Shown here in pieces: positions 35,841 through 43,087 of a stretch of 64,000 nt of DNA. Every line of letters starts with the position of its first letter. The first letter of the stretch is position 1. Where the stretch lies: NCBI GenBank assembly GCA_963771595.1, contig CAVYUC010000014.1:62001-126000 (forward strand). Direction: 5' to 3'. The notes below the pieces were generated by a model. It was not told the origin of the DNA, did no database searches, and worked only from the letters and a program-made list of their open reading frames with translations. The DNA is from CAVYUC01 sp963771595. GTDB taxonomy: Bacteria > Bacteroidota > Bacteroidia > Bacteroidales > Prolixibacteraceae. Both the position numbers and the translations under genes were made by a program.

Positions 35841-35875
35841 GTAAATCCGGCGGTTCCGGTAACTAATATTTTCAT
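35834..35875 (-). pseudogene. Orphan 5' end of an NAD-epimerase gene
   Basis: From an ATG at 35875, 4 nt after the cysNC stop, 13 codons read MKILVTGTAGFTL before a TGA. The first eleven match the Rossmann start of sugar-nucleotide epimerases and resemble, but do not equal, the intact gene at 35520 (MSKILITGTAGFIG). It looks like the stub of a second epimerase once attached to the cys operon. Confidence 0.7.
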
Positions 35876-35879
35876 TGTT

Positions 35880-37799
35880 TCAGCTTATAGGGAAAATTTT
35901 ATTTCCCGAGAGATAATGCATAATATTGTCAAGGTTAATCTCATTTTCCTCCGGATTAAATACAAGTTTTGCATTTACCGGTTCATGGTATTCCAAATCA
36001 ACTCCCGGAAGGTTTTCCAATTCTCCGTTTTCAGCCTTAACATACAACTCGGGTTTATTGTTTTTGCAGAATTCAAGAGTTGCATTCATATAAAATAAGT
36101 GAACCCGGTCTTCCCCGATGATTTGGGCTATCTGGTTGCGCAATGATTCATTGCGCGAAATAAAGGAGCAGATGGTAATAATCCCCTGGTCGTTCAGAAT
36201 GCGGCAAATGTGGGCTACCCGGCGAAGGTTTTCGGCACGATCGGCCGGAGAATAATCCAGTTCATGGTTAAGACCTGAGCGCACCGAACTTCCATCAAGC
36301 AATACCACAGTTGCACCATTTTCAAAAAGTTTCTTCTCGAGACTGAACGCCAGCTCGTTTTTACCTGAGCCATGTAACCCGGTGAACCAGATTGTTGCGC
36401 CTTTCTGGTTGTATTTTTTCTGCCGCTGTTCGGCAGAAACAAGTGATTTCCCCTGTTTGATTTTTTCCTTATCAACATCTGTAATTCTCGAAGGAAGGAA
36501 TTTGCTGCTCAGTTTGTCGATTATCATTCCAACAGCCACAGTATTGTTTGTAACCGGATCGATTAAAATAAAAGAACCGGTTTGCCTGTTTTTTTCATAC
36601 GGATCGAAAAATAATGGCTTGGATGCGGTGAGGACTACCCGTCCTATTTCATTTAGCTGAAATGTGTCGATGCCCGATTTCTCCAGTGTATTTACATCCA
36701 CTTTATATTTAATCTGATCGATTCGTGCTTTTGTAGTATTTGATGTATGCTTGATGTAAAATTGTGTGGATAAATCGAGCGGATTTTCATCCATCCAAAC
36801 CAGCATTGCTTCAAAATGTCTTTCATTACGGGGCTGGTTGTCAGCATGAACGAGCATGTCTCCACGCGAAATATCAATTTCATCTTCAAGTGTTACTGTA
36901 ACCGATTGTGGAGGAAAAGCATAATCCAATTCTTTATCGTAAGTAACAATAGATTTTACTTTCGAAGTTTTCAGTGAAGGCAAAACCATTATATCATCTC
37001 CTTTGGAAATAATGCCGGAAGCCACTGCTGCCGAGAAACCCCGGAATTCATTGTCGGGCCGCAGAACGTACTGCACCGGAAAACGAAGGTCGGTGAAATT
37101 GCGATCGCTGCTGATGTGCACCGATTCAAGAAACTGCAACATGCTGCTTCCATGGTACCATGGCATTTTATCCGAGATATCTACCACATTTTCGCCTTTT
37201 AGCGCTGAAATCGGAATAAAATGAATATCAGGTATATTAAGCTGTGTAACAAAGGCATTGTAATCTGATTTTATTTTATCGAATACTTCCTGACTGTAAT
37301 TCACCAGGTCCATTTTATTAATGGCTACAACCACATGCTTTATTCCCAGCAGCGAAACCAGGAAAGTATGGCGTTTGGTTTGTGTTATTACTCCATTCTC
37401 AGCGTCAATCAGAATGATAGCCAGGTTGGCAGTTGATCCGCCGGTAATCATGTTGCGCGTGTATTGTTCGTGACCGGGAGTGTCAGCGATAATGAATTTG
37501 CGTTTTGCCGTTGAAAAATACCGGTAAGCCACATCGATAGTGATTCCCTGTTCGCGTTCGGCTTTTAATCCATCGAGCAGCAGGGCATAATCGATTTCTT
37601 CGCCTGCATGCCCCACCCGTTTGCTGTCGCGTTCAAGCGCTGCCAGCTGGTCTTCGTACAACATTTTACTGTCGAACATCAGCCGCCCAATCAGGGTCGA
37701 TTTGCCGTCGTCCACACTTCCTGCAGTGAGCAGGCGCAATAAATCTTTCTTTTGATCCTGGTCAAGAAAGGATTTGATATCCAGGTTGTTGATTGTCAT
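35880..37799 (-). CDS. cysNC: Sulfate adenylyltransferase large subunit fused to APS-kinase domain (CysN/CysC)
   Basis: CysN is the GTPase that drives ATP sulfurylase, and CysC phosphorylates APS to PAPS. From the ATG at 37799 (639 residues) the GTPase part shows the P-loop GSVDDGKST, DTPGHEQY and NKMDL. EF-Tu-like beta domains follow. The CysC domain starts near residue 440 with GLHGSGKNELA. Its P-loop Ser/Thr is Asn, and the usual DGDN is DGSS, so kinase activity is uncertain. The frame is open to an ATG at 37889, but that adds an Asn-rich stretch encoded by a microsatellite and absent from homologues. It lies downstream of cysD. Confidence 0.92.
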   Translation of the reverse strand: MTINNLDIKSFLDQDQKKDLLRLLTAGSVDDGKSTLIGRLMFDSKMLYEDQLAALERDSKRVGHAGEEIDYALLLDGLKAEREQGITIDVAYRYFSTAKRKFIIADTPGHEQYTRNMITGGSTANLAIILIDAENGVITQTKRHTFLVSLLGIKHVVVAINKMDLVNYSQEVFDKIKSDYNAFVTQLNIPDIHFIPISALKGENVVDISDKMPWYHGSSMLQFLESVHISSDRNFTDLRFPVQYVLRPDNEFRGFSAAVASGIISKGDDIMVLPSLKTSKVKSIVTYDKELDYAFPPQSVTVTLEDEIDISRGDMLVHADNQPRNERHFEAMLVWMDENPLDLSTQFYIKHTSNTTKARIDQIKYKVDVNTLEKSGIDTFQLNEIGRVVLTASKPLFFDPYEKNRQTGSFILIDPVTNNTVAVGMIIDKLSSKFLPSRITDVDKEKIKQGKSLVSAEQRQKKYNQKGATIWFTGLHGSGKNELAFSLEKKLFENGATVVLLDGSSVRSGLNHELDYSPADRAENLRRVAHICRILNDQGIITICSFISRNESLRNQIAQIIGEDRVHLFYMNATLEFCKNNKPELYVKAENGELENLPGVDLEYHEPVNAKLVFNPEENEINLDNIMHYLSGNKIFPIS

Positions 37800-38215
37800 A
37801 ATATTGTTGTCGTAGTTGTAATTGTTATAATTGTTATCATTGTTATCATTGTTATGCAGGTTATCTTGTTTTCCAGTTGTTTGCGACATAAGTAATGAAA
37901 TTTGAAATTTTTATTTAAATTTTCTGATATTTCTTCCCAACCGATTTGAGGATGGATTACTGCAAGAAATTCTGATTGTGAAACGGATTCCAAACAGGAA
38001 GCGTGACTATATACCAAGAATTTAAAAAAGTCTGCTTTGTACCTTCTTCTTCCATATCCTTCTACTATAGTATCTTTTATTGTCTGGCTTGATCTTCTGA
38101 TTTGTCCACCTGTCTCAAATTTATCCGGATGTGGCAATTTCATAGTCAAATGATAAATACGAACAGACAATTCGAAAGCTAACTGATAAATTTCAAGATC
38201 CTTGTAACCTTTCAT
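37796..38215 (-). CDS. Four-helix-bundle (S23/IVS-type) protein, degenerate C-terminus
   Basis: The 139-residue frame begins MKGYKDLEIYQLAFELSVRI and contains QIRRSSQTIKDTIVEGYGRRRYKADFF, which is diagnostic of the S23/IVS four-helix-bundle family. After FLVYSHASC the expected last helix is lost. The frame runs into noncoding-looking sequence and ends in an Ile/Thr repeat encoded by the microsatellite at 37802-37855. It lies between cysD and cysN, where it splits the usual pair, and its TGA overlaps the cysN ATG as ATGA. It is probably an inserted, decaying gene. Members were first found in rRNA intervening sequences; function is unknown. Confidence 0.6.
   Translation of the reverse strand: MKGYKDLEIYQLAFELSVRIYHLTMKLPHPDKFETGGQIRRSSQTIKDTIVEGYGRRRYKADFFKFLVYSHASCLESVSQSEFLAVIHPQIGWEEISENLNKNFKFHYLCRKQLENKITCITMITMITIITITTTTTIL
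37802..37855. repeat. ATTGTTATC-type microsatellite before cysN
   Basis: ATTGTTATC and close variants recur about five times. In one frame it encodes Asn-Asp/Tyr runs upstream of cysN; in another it encodes the Ile-Thr tail of the S23-like ORF. Confidence 0.75.
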
Positions 38216-38295
38216 TTAAATTGGAATTGATACTTTATTTCTTTGAACCGGAAATATGAAAACCATGATAACCATAAAAACAACTCGATAACTTC

Positions 38296-39204
38296 CTAAA
38301 AATATCCTTCCCTCTTTTTCTGTTCCATACTTGCATCCTGATCGAAATCTATCACCCGTGTAGTACGTTCAGAAACGGTAACTGTCATCATTTCTTCCAC
38401 AATTTTTTCAATGGTATCGGCTTCAGAATTCACAGCGCCGGTGAGCGGATAGCAGCCAAGGGTGCGAAAACGCACTTTTTGCATCTGCGCTTTTTCTGCA
38501 ATTTCTTTTGGCATTCGCTCGTCATCCACCATAATGAGGTTGCCGTCCATATTCACTATGGGCCGTTCTTTTGAAAAATAAAGCGGAACGATTGGGATTT
38601 TCTCCAGTCTGATGTATTGCCAGATATCCAGTTCTGTCCAGTTCGAAAGCGGGAAAACCCGGATGGATTCTCCTTTGTGTACCCGGGCATTATAAATATT
38701 CCACAATTCGGGCCGCTGGTTTTTCGGATCCCACTGGTGAAATTTATCGCGAAAAGAAAAAATACGTTCCTTGGCCCGCGACTTTTCTTCATCACGACGG
38801 GCGCCGCCAAAAGCTGCATCGAATTTATATTTTGAAAGACCTGCCAGCAGGGCCTGCGTTTTCATTACATCGGTGTGCACCTTACTGCCATGAGTAAATG
38901 GGCCAATTCCTTTTTCGAAACCCTCCTTATTATAATGAACGATCAAATCCCATCCTTTTTCTTTGGCATATTTGTCGCGGAATTCAATCATTTCCTTAAA
39001 CTTCCATTTCGAATCGATGTGCATTAACGGAAAGGGAACTTTCCCCGGGTAAAAAGCTTTTTCGGCAAGGCGTACCATAACCGAAGAATCTTTACCAATT
39101 GAATATAACATTACCGGATTTTCGAACTCCGCTGCCACTTCACGGATGATATGAATAGCCTCCGCTTCCAGTTCGCGAAGGTTTGTCAGACTATATTCTT
39201 TCAT
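38296..39204 (-). CDS. cysD: Sulfate adenylyltransferase small subunit
   Basis: CysD is the catalytic subunit of ATP sulfurylase, making APS from sulfate and ATP with energy from the CysN GTPase. The 302-residue protein has the PP-loop of the ATP-pyrophosphatase fold, MLYSIGKDSSVM (about 32-43), then HIDSKWKF, FGGARRDEEKSRAKE and VFPLSNWTELDIW. The C-terminus ends EQKKREGYF, as usual. It is first in the sulfate-activation run cysD, S23-like ORF, cysNC. Confidence 0.96.
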   Translation of the reverse strand: MKEYSLTNLRELEAEAIHIIREVAAEFENPVMLYSIGKDSSVMVRLAEKAFYPGKVPFPLMHIDSKWKFKEMIEFRDKYAKEKGWDLIVHYNKEGFEKGIGPFTHGSKVHTDVMKTQALLAGLSKYKFDAAFGGARRDEEKSRAKERIFSFRDKFHQWDPKNQRPELWNIYNARVHKGESIRVFPLSNWTELDIWQYIRLEKIPIVPLYFSKERPIVNMDGNLIMVDDERMPKEIAEKAQMQKVRFRTLGCYPLTGAVNSEADTIEKIVEEMMTVTVSERTTRVIDFDQDASMEQKKREGYF

Positions 39205-39251
39205 GAAAAATACTTCAATAAATTGTGGTTACTAAAAATTCTGAGCGAGGA

Positions 39252-39259
39252 CAAAGATA
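39252..39259 (-). promoter_or_regulatory. -7 element (TATCTTTG) for cysD
   Basis: TATCTTTG on the minus strand fits TAnnTTTG and predicts a leader of about 40 nt. This suggests cysD is transcribed apart from the SLC13 gene. No TTG is seen at the proper distance. Confidence 0.4.
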
Positions 39260-39308
39260 AAATTTTTATTACAACCGCCTTTTTTTAGAAGATGTTGATC
39301 ACCTTCAT

Positions 39309-41117
39309 TTAAAAATGCCAGAAAAAAGGTATGAGCAGAAGTGAAATCAGAAATGCCAGCAAATTAAGCGGGAGGCCTATTTTGAGATAATCGGTGAATT
39401 TGTAGTTTCCGATGGCCTGAACAATTAAGTTGGTTTGGTAACCAATGGGAGTTGAAAAACTTGCCGATGCCGCAATTGCGATGGTAACAAAAAATGGTTT
39501 AGGGTCGAGGTGCATTTGCTGGGCCGCCGCCAGTGCCACCGGAAAAACAAGTGCTGCTGCTGCATTGTTGGTAATGATTTCAGTAAAAATGGTGGTAATA
39601 ATATATAAGGCGGCCAACACTCCAACCGGTCCCAAAACACGGGCAAAATTTATTGTAGTGCGTGCCATTGCTTCGGCGGCTCCCGAATTTTGCATGGCTT
39701 TGCTGATGGCAAACGAACAGGCAATGGTGATTAAAACATCCCAGCTGATTGCTTTGGTGTACTTCTGGTGTGGCATAATTTTCATCCAGATTAAAAGGAT
39801 GGACGCAATGGCTGAAAAGAAAAACATATCGAAGGTTAAACCGGCCGGCGAATCAAAATTTTGGCCAATAGTGGCGCCAACAATCATTGCAAGAAGAATG
39901 ATAAAAGCCAGCCATTTTTTCAAAAAAGTACCCGTGGTCCGGTAATCGCGAATGTAGGAGGTGAGGTAGAATATTTTTGATTCTCCCCAGTTTTGGATAA
40001 ATTTTTCTGTGGTTAAAAGTATCAGGTTGTCCCCCGGACGGATTTTTAATTTATTCATATTCGATGTAATGCGTTCACCATTTCGATGAATGGCAATTAC
40101 AACTGCCTGGTAATGTTCGTAAAAATTGAATTCAGGAATGGTTTTTCCAACACCCGGAAAACGCGGGGCAATCACTGCTTCATATTGTTTCAGTTTATCT
40201 TTCGGAATGCCTTTGATTAAATCAATTCCGCTCAGCCGGATATTATCATTTGCCAGAATGTTGGTTAACCTGTCCGATTTTCCGGCCAGCAATAACTTGT
40301 CGTTTGGTAAAATATTAAATGTACCTTTTTTGGTTTGAATAATTTCCCCGTTTCTGTCAATGCAACGGATCAAAAGGTTTTTAAGTTCCTTCATCCTTCC
40401 GTTTTTTATTTCAAGTCCAACCAGGCTGCTGTTTGCCGGAATAAAAATATCGTAATAGTAATCTTTGTATTCAGTAGAGCTTTTCGAATTAAAAAGAATT
40501 TTTTTGCCCGGCAGGAATTTGTTACCAGCAACCGACATGTAAATAGTTCCCAGCACAGCAATAATTCCACCCACTTTACCGAGTTCGAACATGGAGAAGC
40601 CCTCGTAGCCGTTTTCAAGGATTAATCCATGAACCACAAGGTTCGTGGAAGTTCCAATAAGGGTGCACATTCCCCCCAGAATTGTAGCATACGAAAGGGG
40701 AATAAGGAATTTTTTAGAGGAAAGATTTAGTTTTTCTGACCAGTTTTTAATAATCGGTGCAAAAATAATAACCACCGGTGTATTGTTTAAAAAGGCTGAC
40801 AAAACTGAAACAGGAAACATGATTCGCGGAATCAGGAAAACCATTTTTCCCCTTTTTCTCGGAAGATAGGTTTGTGCCAGCCGGTTTAGTACTCCCGACT
40901 GCCGCACTCCTTCGCTAACAAGAAACAGAATCCCGACAGTAATCATTCCCTTATTGGAAAATCCGGCCAGCATTTCACTGTCTGTGATAATCCCTGCCGA
41001 CATTAAAATTACTGCCGACGAGAAAAATACAAGTCCCGGGCGCATAATTTCTTTGGCAAGTGCTACAATGGTAAAAGATACCACCGCTAAAACAATATAA
41101 CCGTCTAAATTCAGCAA
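39309..41117 (-). CDS. SLC13-family permease with two RCK-C domains, probable sulfate transporter
   Basis: This 602-residue inner-membrane carrier has hydrophobic halves (about 1-200 and 400-602) of the CitT/ArsB type. Between them lie two cytoplasmic RCK-C (TrkA-C) domains, one near 215-300 (PANSSLVGLEIKNGRMKELK) and one near 315-395. The family hairpin signatures are FLNNTPVVIIFAPII and, in the second half, TEIITNNAAAALVFPVALA. Bacterial SLC13 proteins with RCK-C inserts transport sulfate or dicarboxylates. Position 104 nt before cysD favours sulfate, which is inference. It has its own promoter. Confidence 0.88.
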   Translation of the reverse strand: MLNLDGYIVLAVVSFTIVALAKEIMRPGLVFFSSAVILMSAGIITDSEMLAGFSNKGMITVGILFLVSEGVRQSGVLNRLAQTYLPRKRGKMVFLIPRIMFPVSVLSAFLNNTPVVIIFAPIIKNWSEKLNLSSKKFLIPLSYATILGGMCTLIGTSTNLVVHGLILENGYEGFSMFELGKVGGIIAVLGTIYMSVAGNKFLPGKKILFNSKSSTEYKDYYYDIFIPANSSLVGLEIKNGRMKELKNLLIRCIDRNGEIIQTKKGTFNILPNDKLLLAGKSDRLTNILANDNIRLSGIDLIKGIPKDKLKQYEAVIAPRFPGVGKTIPEFNFYEHYQAVVIAIHRNGERITSNMNKLKIRPGDNLILLTTEKFIQNWGESKIFYLTSYIRDYRTTGTFLKKWLAFIILLAMIVGATIGQNFDSPAGLTFDMFFFSAIASILLIWMKIMPHQKYTKAISWDVLITIACSFAISKAMQNSGAAEAMARTTINFARVLGPVGVLAALYIITTIFTEIITNNAAAALVFPVALAAAQQMHLDPKPFFVTIAIAASASFSTPIGYQTNLIVQAIGNYKFTDYLKIGLPLNLLAFLISLLLIPFFWHF

Positions 41118-41173
41118 ATTGATGATGGTTTAATGTCTGTTATTTCATTTTTCTTCAACATAAAAAAGGGAAT

Positions 41174-41203
41174 CAAAACTAATTATAAAATTGATTCCTT
41201 CAA
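41174..41203 (-). promoter_or_regulatory. Promoter of the SLC13 gene, inside an inverted repeat
   Basis: On the minus strand TTG (41203-41201), a 19-nt spacer and TAGTTTTG (41181-41174) fit the consensus. GGAATCAA at 41169-41176 and TTGATTCC at 41191-41198 form an inverted repeat across the -7 box and spacer. It could be an operator. Read leftward it is also followed by CTTTTTTA, so it may instead end the higBA transcript. Confidence 0.6.
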
Positions 41204-41273
41204 ATTATGGGTAAAAAAACGGGATTGGGCAGTATGAAGTTTGGTTTGAAAGGAAACAACCCGGCTTTCAGCT

Positions 41274-41322
41274 AAAAAAGGAAAGCTTTTCACGGCTTTC
41301 CTTTTCAATTTTTGAGTGACCC
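41274..41322. repeat. Copy A of the tRNA-Lys terminator sequence
   Basis: This 49-bp stretch repeats 42727-42774: 31 identical bases covering a 7-bp stem terminator, then nearly identical sequence down to GTGACCC, the last bases of the tRNA-Lys acceptor. No tRNA follows it; the match ends at 41322. It lies between the SLC13 and higA genes. Confidence 0.85.
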
Positions 41323-41361
41323 TTTTTGTGTTCTATCCCACGGCACTACCGAAGTTTTAAT

Positions 41362-41826
41362 CTATATAGCGGCTGCACTACCTTCATTCAGATACTCCCT
41401 GATGGATGATATATGAAGTAATTTCTCTTTCTCGTTATCCTCCAGCTTAATTTCTTTATTTCCGCTTATCAAAGATTCCAGCGGTATTCCCAGGTATCGG
41501 TTTAATAAAGTTATCATTTTCAAGGTTAAATTTCTTTTCCCGTTTAATACCTCTGAAACCCTGGTCTTTCCGCCAAAAAGTGGAGCTATGTCAGCTTGCC
41601 TTAAGTTCATTTGTTCCATTCTGAACTTAATGGCTTCAATCGGGGATGGAGCTTCCATTTGATGATTTTCCTGTTCATATTTCTCAACCAGTAACGAAAG
41701 CAACTCTATTTCTTCTCCATCGGCGCTGTCAGGTTCAATTGCATTATCAGAACTGTTTATTAGCTGGTAAATTCTTTCACAAGCTTCAAGATATTCTTCC
41801 TGTGTTCTTAATATTTTAGTTTTCAT
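41362..41826 (-). CDS. higA: HigA-type antitoxin, XRE-family
   Basis: The 154-residue protein has an N-terminal acidic half and a helix-turn-helix of the HigA type (MEQMNLRQADIAPLFGGKTRVSEVLNGKR in segments, about 72-100). HigA proteins neutralise the ribosome-dependent mRNase HigB and repress their own operon. It lies downstream of higB. The original toxin frame would overlap its start by 11 nt, the usual coupled layout. A terminator-like hairpin lies 60 nt after the stop. The helix-turn-helix looks intact. Confidence 0.88.
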   Translation of the reverse strand: MKTKILRTQEEYLEACERIYQLINSSDNAIEPDSADGEEIELLSLLVEKYEQENHQMEAPSPIEAIKFRMEQMNLRQADIAPLFGGKTRVSEVLNGKRNLTLKMITLLNRYLGIPLESLISGNKEIKLEDNEKEKLLHISSIREYLNEGSAAAI

Positions 41827-42127
41827 ACCTTATTGTTTTTGCCTCAATTTTATCATATTCCTTATGTGTGCCAAACTACACAATAAAAACAACCTTGAGT
41901 TTATACTCAATATCAACAATCAACCTGTAATCGTTTCCTTTTATATTAAAGACAACTCGTTTTGAACTTATAATGCTGGCATTTCTGTATTTTGCCTTTA
42001 ACTCATTTGCGTTATTCCAAACAGAAAACTTTACCTCGTATATCCAGGCTTTCAAAGGTTCTTCTGCTTTTTTGTATTTTTTTAGTTTGGAATAATCCGT
42101 CAGAGTTCGTTCTTTAATTATTCTCAT
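41816..42127 (-). pseudogene. higB: HigB-type toxin gene with premature stop
   Basis: From the ATG at 42127 the frame reads a HigB-family mRNA interferase: ALKAW-type EPLKAWIYEV, KYRNASIISSKRVVFNIKGNDYRLIV. A TAG at codon 84 (41876-41878) cuts it at 83 residues. Beyond the TAG the same frame continues FGTHKEYDKIEAKTI and ends at 41816, inside the higA start. The lost tail holds the conserved G-THxEYDKI motif of the family, so the short product is probably inactive. TGG to TAG is the simplest change. Read-through cannot be excluded. Confidence 0.85.
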
Positions 42128-42214
42128 TACCGCGAAGATACAAATAAGTTACCTTAATTGGTAACAGATATGAAATATGATTTTAAACAAATTTCCAACT
42201 TTTATACAATAATG

Positions 42215-42352
42215 CCAGACTTTGGAAAGTCCGACTCCCGGTTTGGGTATTTTTCTTATCTGTGTAAATCCGTTAAATCTGTGGTTGGTTTTCTTTATAC
42301 CACGGATGCCACAGATTACACGGATTAAATGTTCAATGAGTTAGTTCAGCAT
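42215..42352. repeat. Repeat unit 1 of a 140-bp direct repeat
   Basis: The unit begins with the near-palindrome AGACTTTGGAAAGTCC (42217-42232) and CGACTCCCGG. It goes on through ATCTGTGTAAATCCGT and CCACGGATGC to TTAGTTCAGCATT. Unit 2 at 42517-42660 repeats this order with small changes. No gene lies between 42128 and 42765. Confidence 0.8.
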
Positions 42353-42397
42353 TACAACCCCGCATATTTATAGAAAAGATGCTAGAACATGCGATTC

Positions 42398-42414
42398 CCT
42401 GTCTGCCGGACAGG
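42398..42414. repeat. Short hairpin CCTGTC-tgccg-GACAGG
   Basis: A 6-bp perfect inverted repeat with a 5-nt loop lies between repeat units 1 and 2, followed by TAGGCTGGGGAG. It resembles dispersed short palindromes of Bacteroidota genomes. No gene is associated. Confidence 0.5.
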
Positions 42415-42516
42415 TAGGCTGGGGAGTCGAACGAATATCGTGTGGACAACTTTTCAGTCTAAGCCGGATTTTCAATTCCCTACGAGTTGGAGTTTCCAGT
42501 TTCAACACAAAAAAAT

Positions 42517-42660
42517 CGGACTTTGGAAAGTCCGGCTCCCGGCTTGCAGATAATTTGGATGAGTCTCTTTTCCTATCTGTGTAAATCCGTGAAATCTGTG
42601 GCAGTTTTCTTTATGCCACGGATGCAACGTGTTAAATATTCTCTGCGTTAGTTCCGCATT
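42517..42660. repeat. Repeat unit 2 of the 140-bp direct repeat
   Basis: It starts with the perfect palindrome GGACTTTGGAAAGTCC (42518-42533) and CGGCTCCCGG, and it repeats the middle and end of unit 1. A third, short copy of only the palindrome plus CGGCTCCCG lies at 42684-42708. Confidence 0.8.
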
Positions 42661-42725
42661 TGGGATTTTGGAGTATCCAAATCGGACCTTGGAAAGTCCG
42701 GCTCCCGATCTGATTTTAGACCAAC

Positions 42726-42757
42726 AAAAAAAGGAAAGCTTTTCACGGCTTTCCTTT
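42726..42757 (-). terminator. Intrinsic terminator of tRNA-Lys (copy B)
   Basis: Read leftward, GGAAAGC (42754-42748) pairs with GCTTTCC (42739-42733), followed by seven T. It starts about 10 nt after the tRNA 3' end and is duplicated at 41274-41305. Confidence 0.85.
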
Positions 42758-42765
42758 ATAATTTT

Positions 42766-42841
42766 TGGTGACCCAGCTGGGGCTCGAACCCAGGACCCCA
42801 TCCTTAAAAGGGATGTGCTCTACCAACTGAGCTACTGAGTC
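42766..42841 (-). tRNA. tRNA-Lys (anticodon UUU)
   Basis: On the minus strand the 76-nt gene folds as a cloverleaf. GACTCAG pairs with CTGGGTC in the acceptor. The D arm reads AGCTCAGTTGGTAGAGC and the anticodon arm CATCC-CTTTTAA-GGATG. The T arm is GTTCGAGCC with its flanking stem. The anticodon is TTT (Lys) and CCA is encoded. It stands alone, with its own promoter and terminator. Confidence 0.97.
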
Positions 42842-42879
42842 CTCCTTTTATTCAAACCTTTGTTTCTCAAAGGCGGGTG

Positions 42880-42909
42880 CAAAAGTAATATTTATTTTTT
42901 TTCAGACAA
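42880..42909 (-). promoter_or_regulatory. Promoter of tRNA-Lys
   Basis: On the minus strand TTG (42909-42907), a 19-nt spacer and TACTTTTG (42887-42880) match the Bacteroidota consensus. The predicted start is about 32 nt before the mature tRNA. Confidence 0.65.
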
Positions 42910-43087
42910 ACCAACTTTGATTTTTTTCTAAAAATCCCTGACTTTTTATTATTTCCTGAAGCATTATTTATTCAACATGAATTTCCTGTAAAAAGTTTTT
43001 GATTTGTAACCCGGTATTTATCAGCAGAAAAACTTTTCAGAACAATAAAATTGAATCCATCTTAAGAAAAACATGAAAAATAAAAAT

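Noticed and set aside
42128..42765. CRISPR array at the repeat-rich stretch before tRNA-Lys
   Set aside because: There are only two long repeats about 300 bp apart and one short copy, with no regular short spacers and no cas genes.
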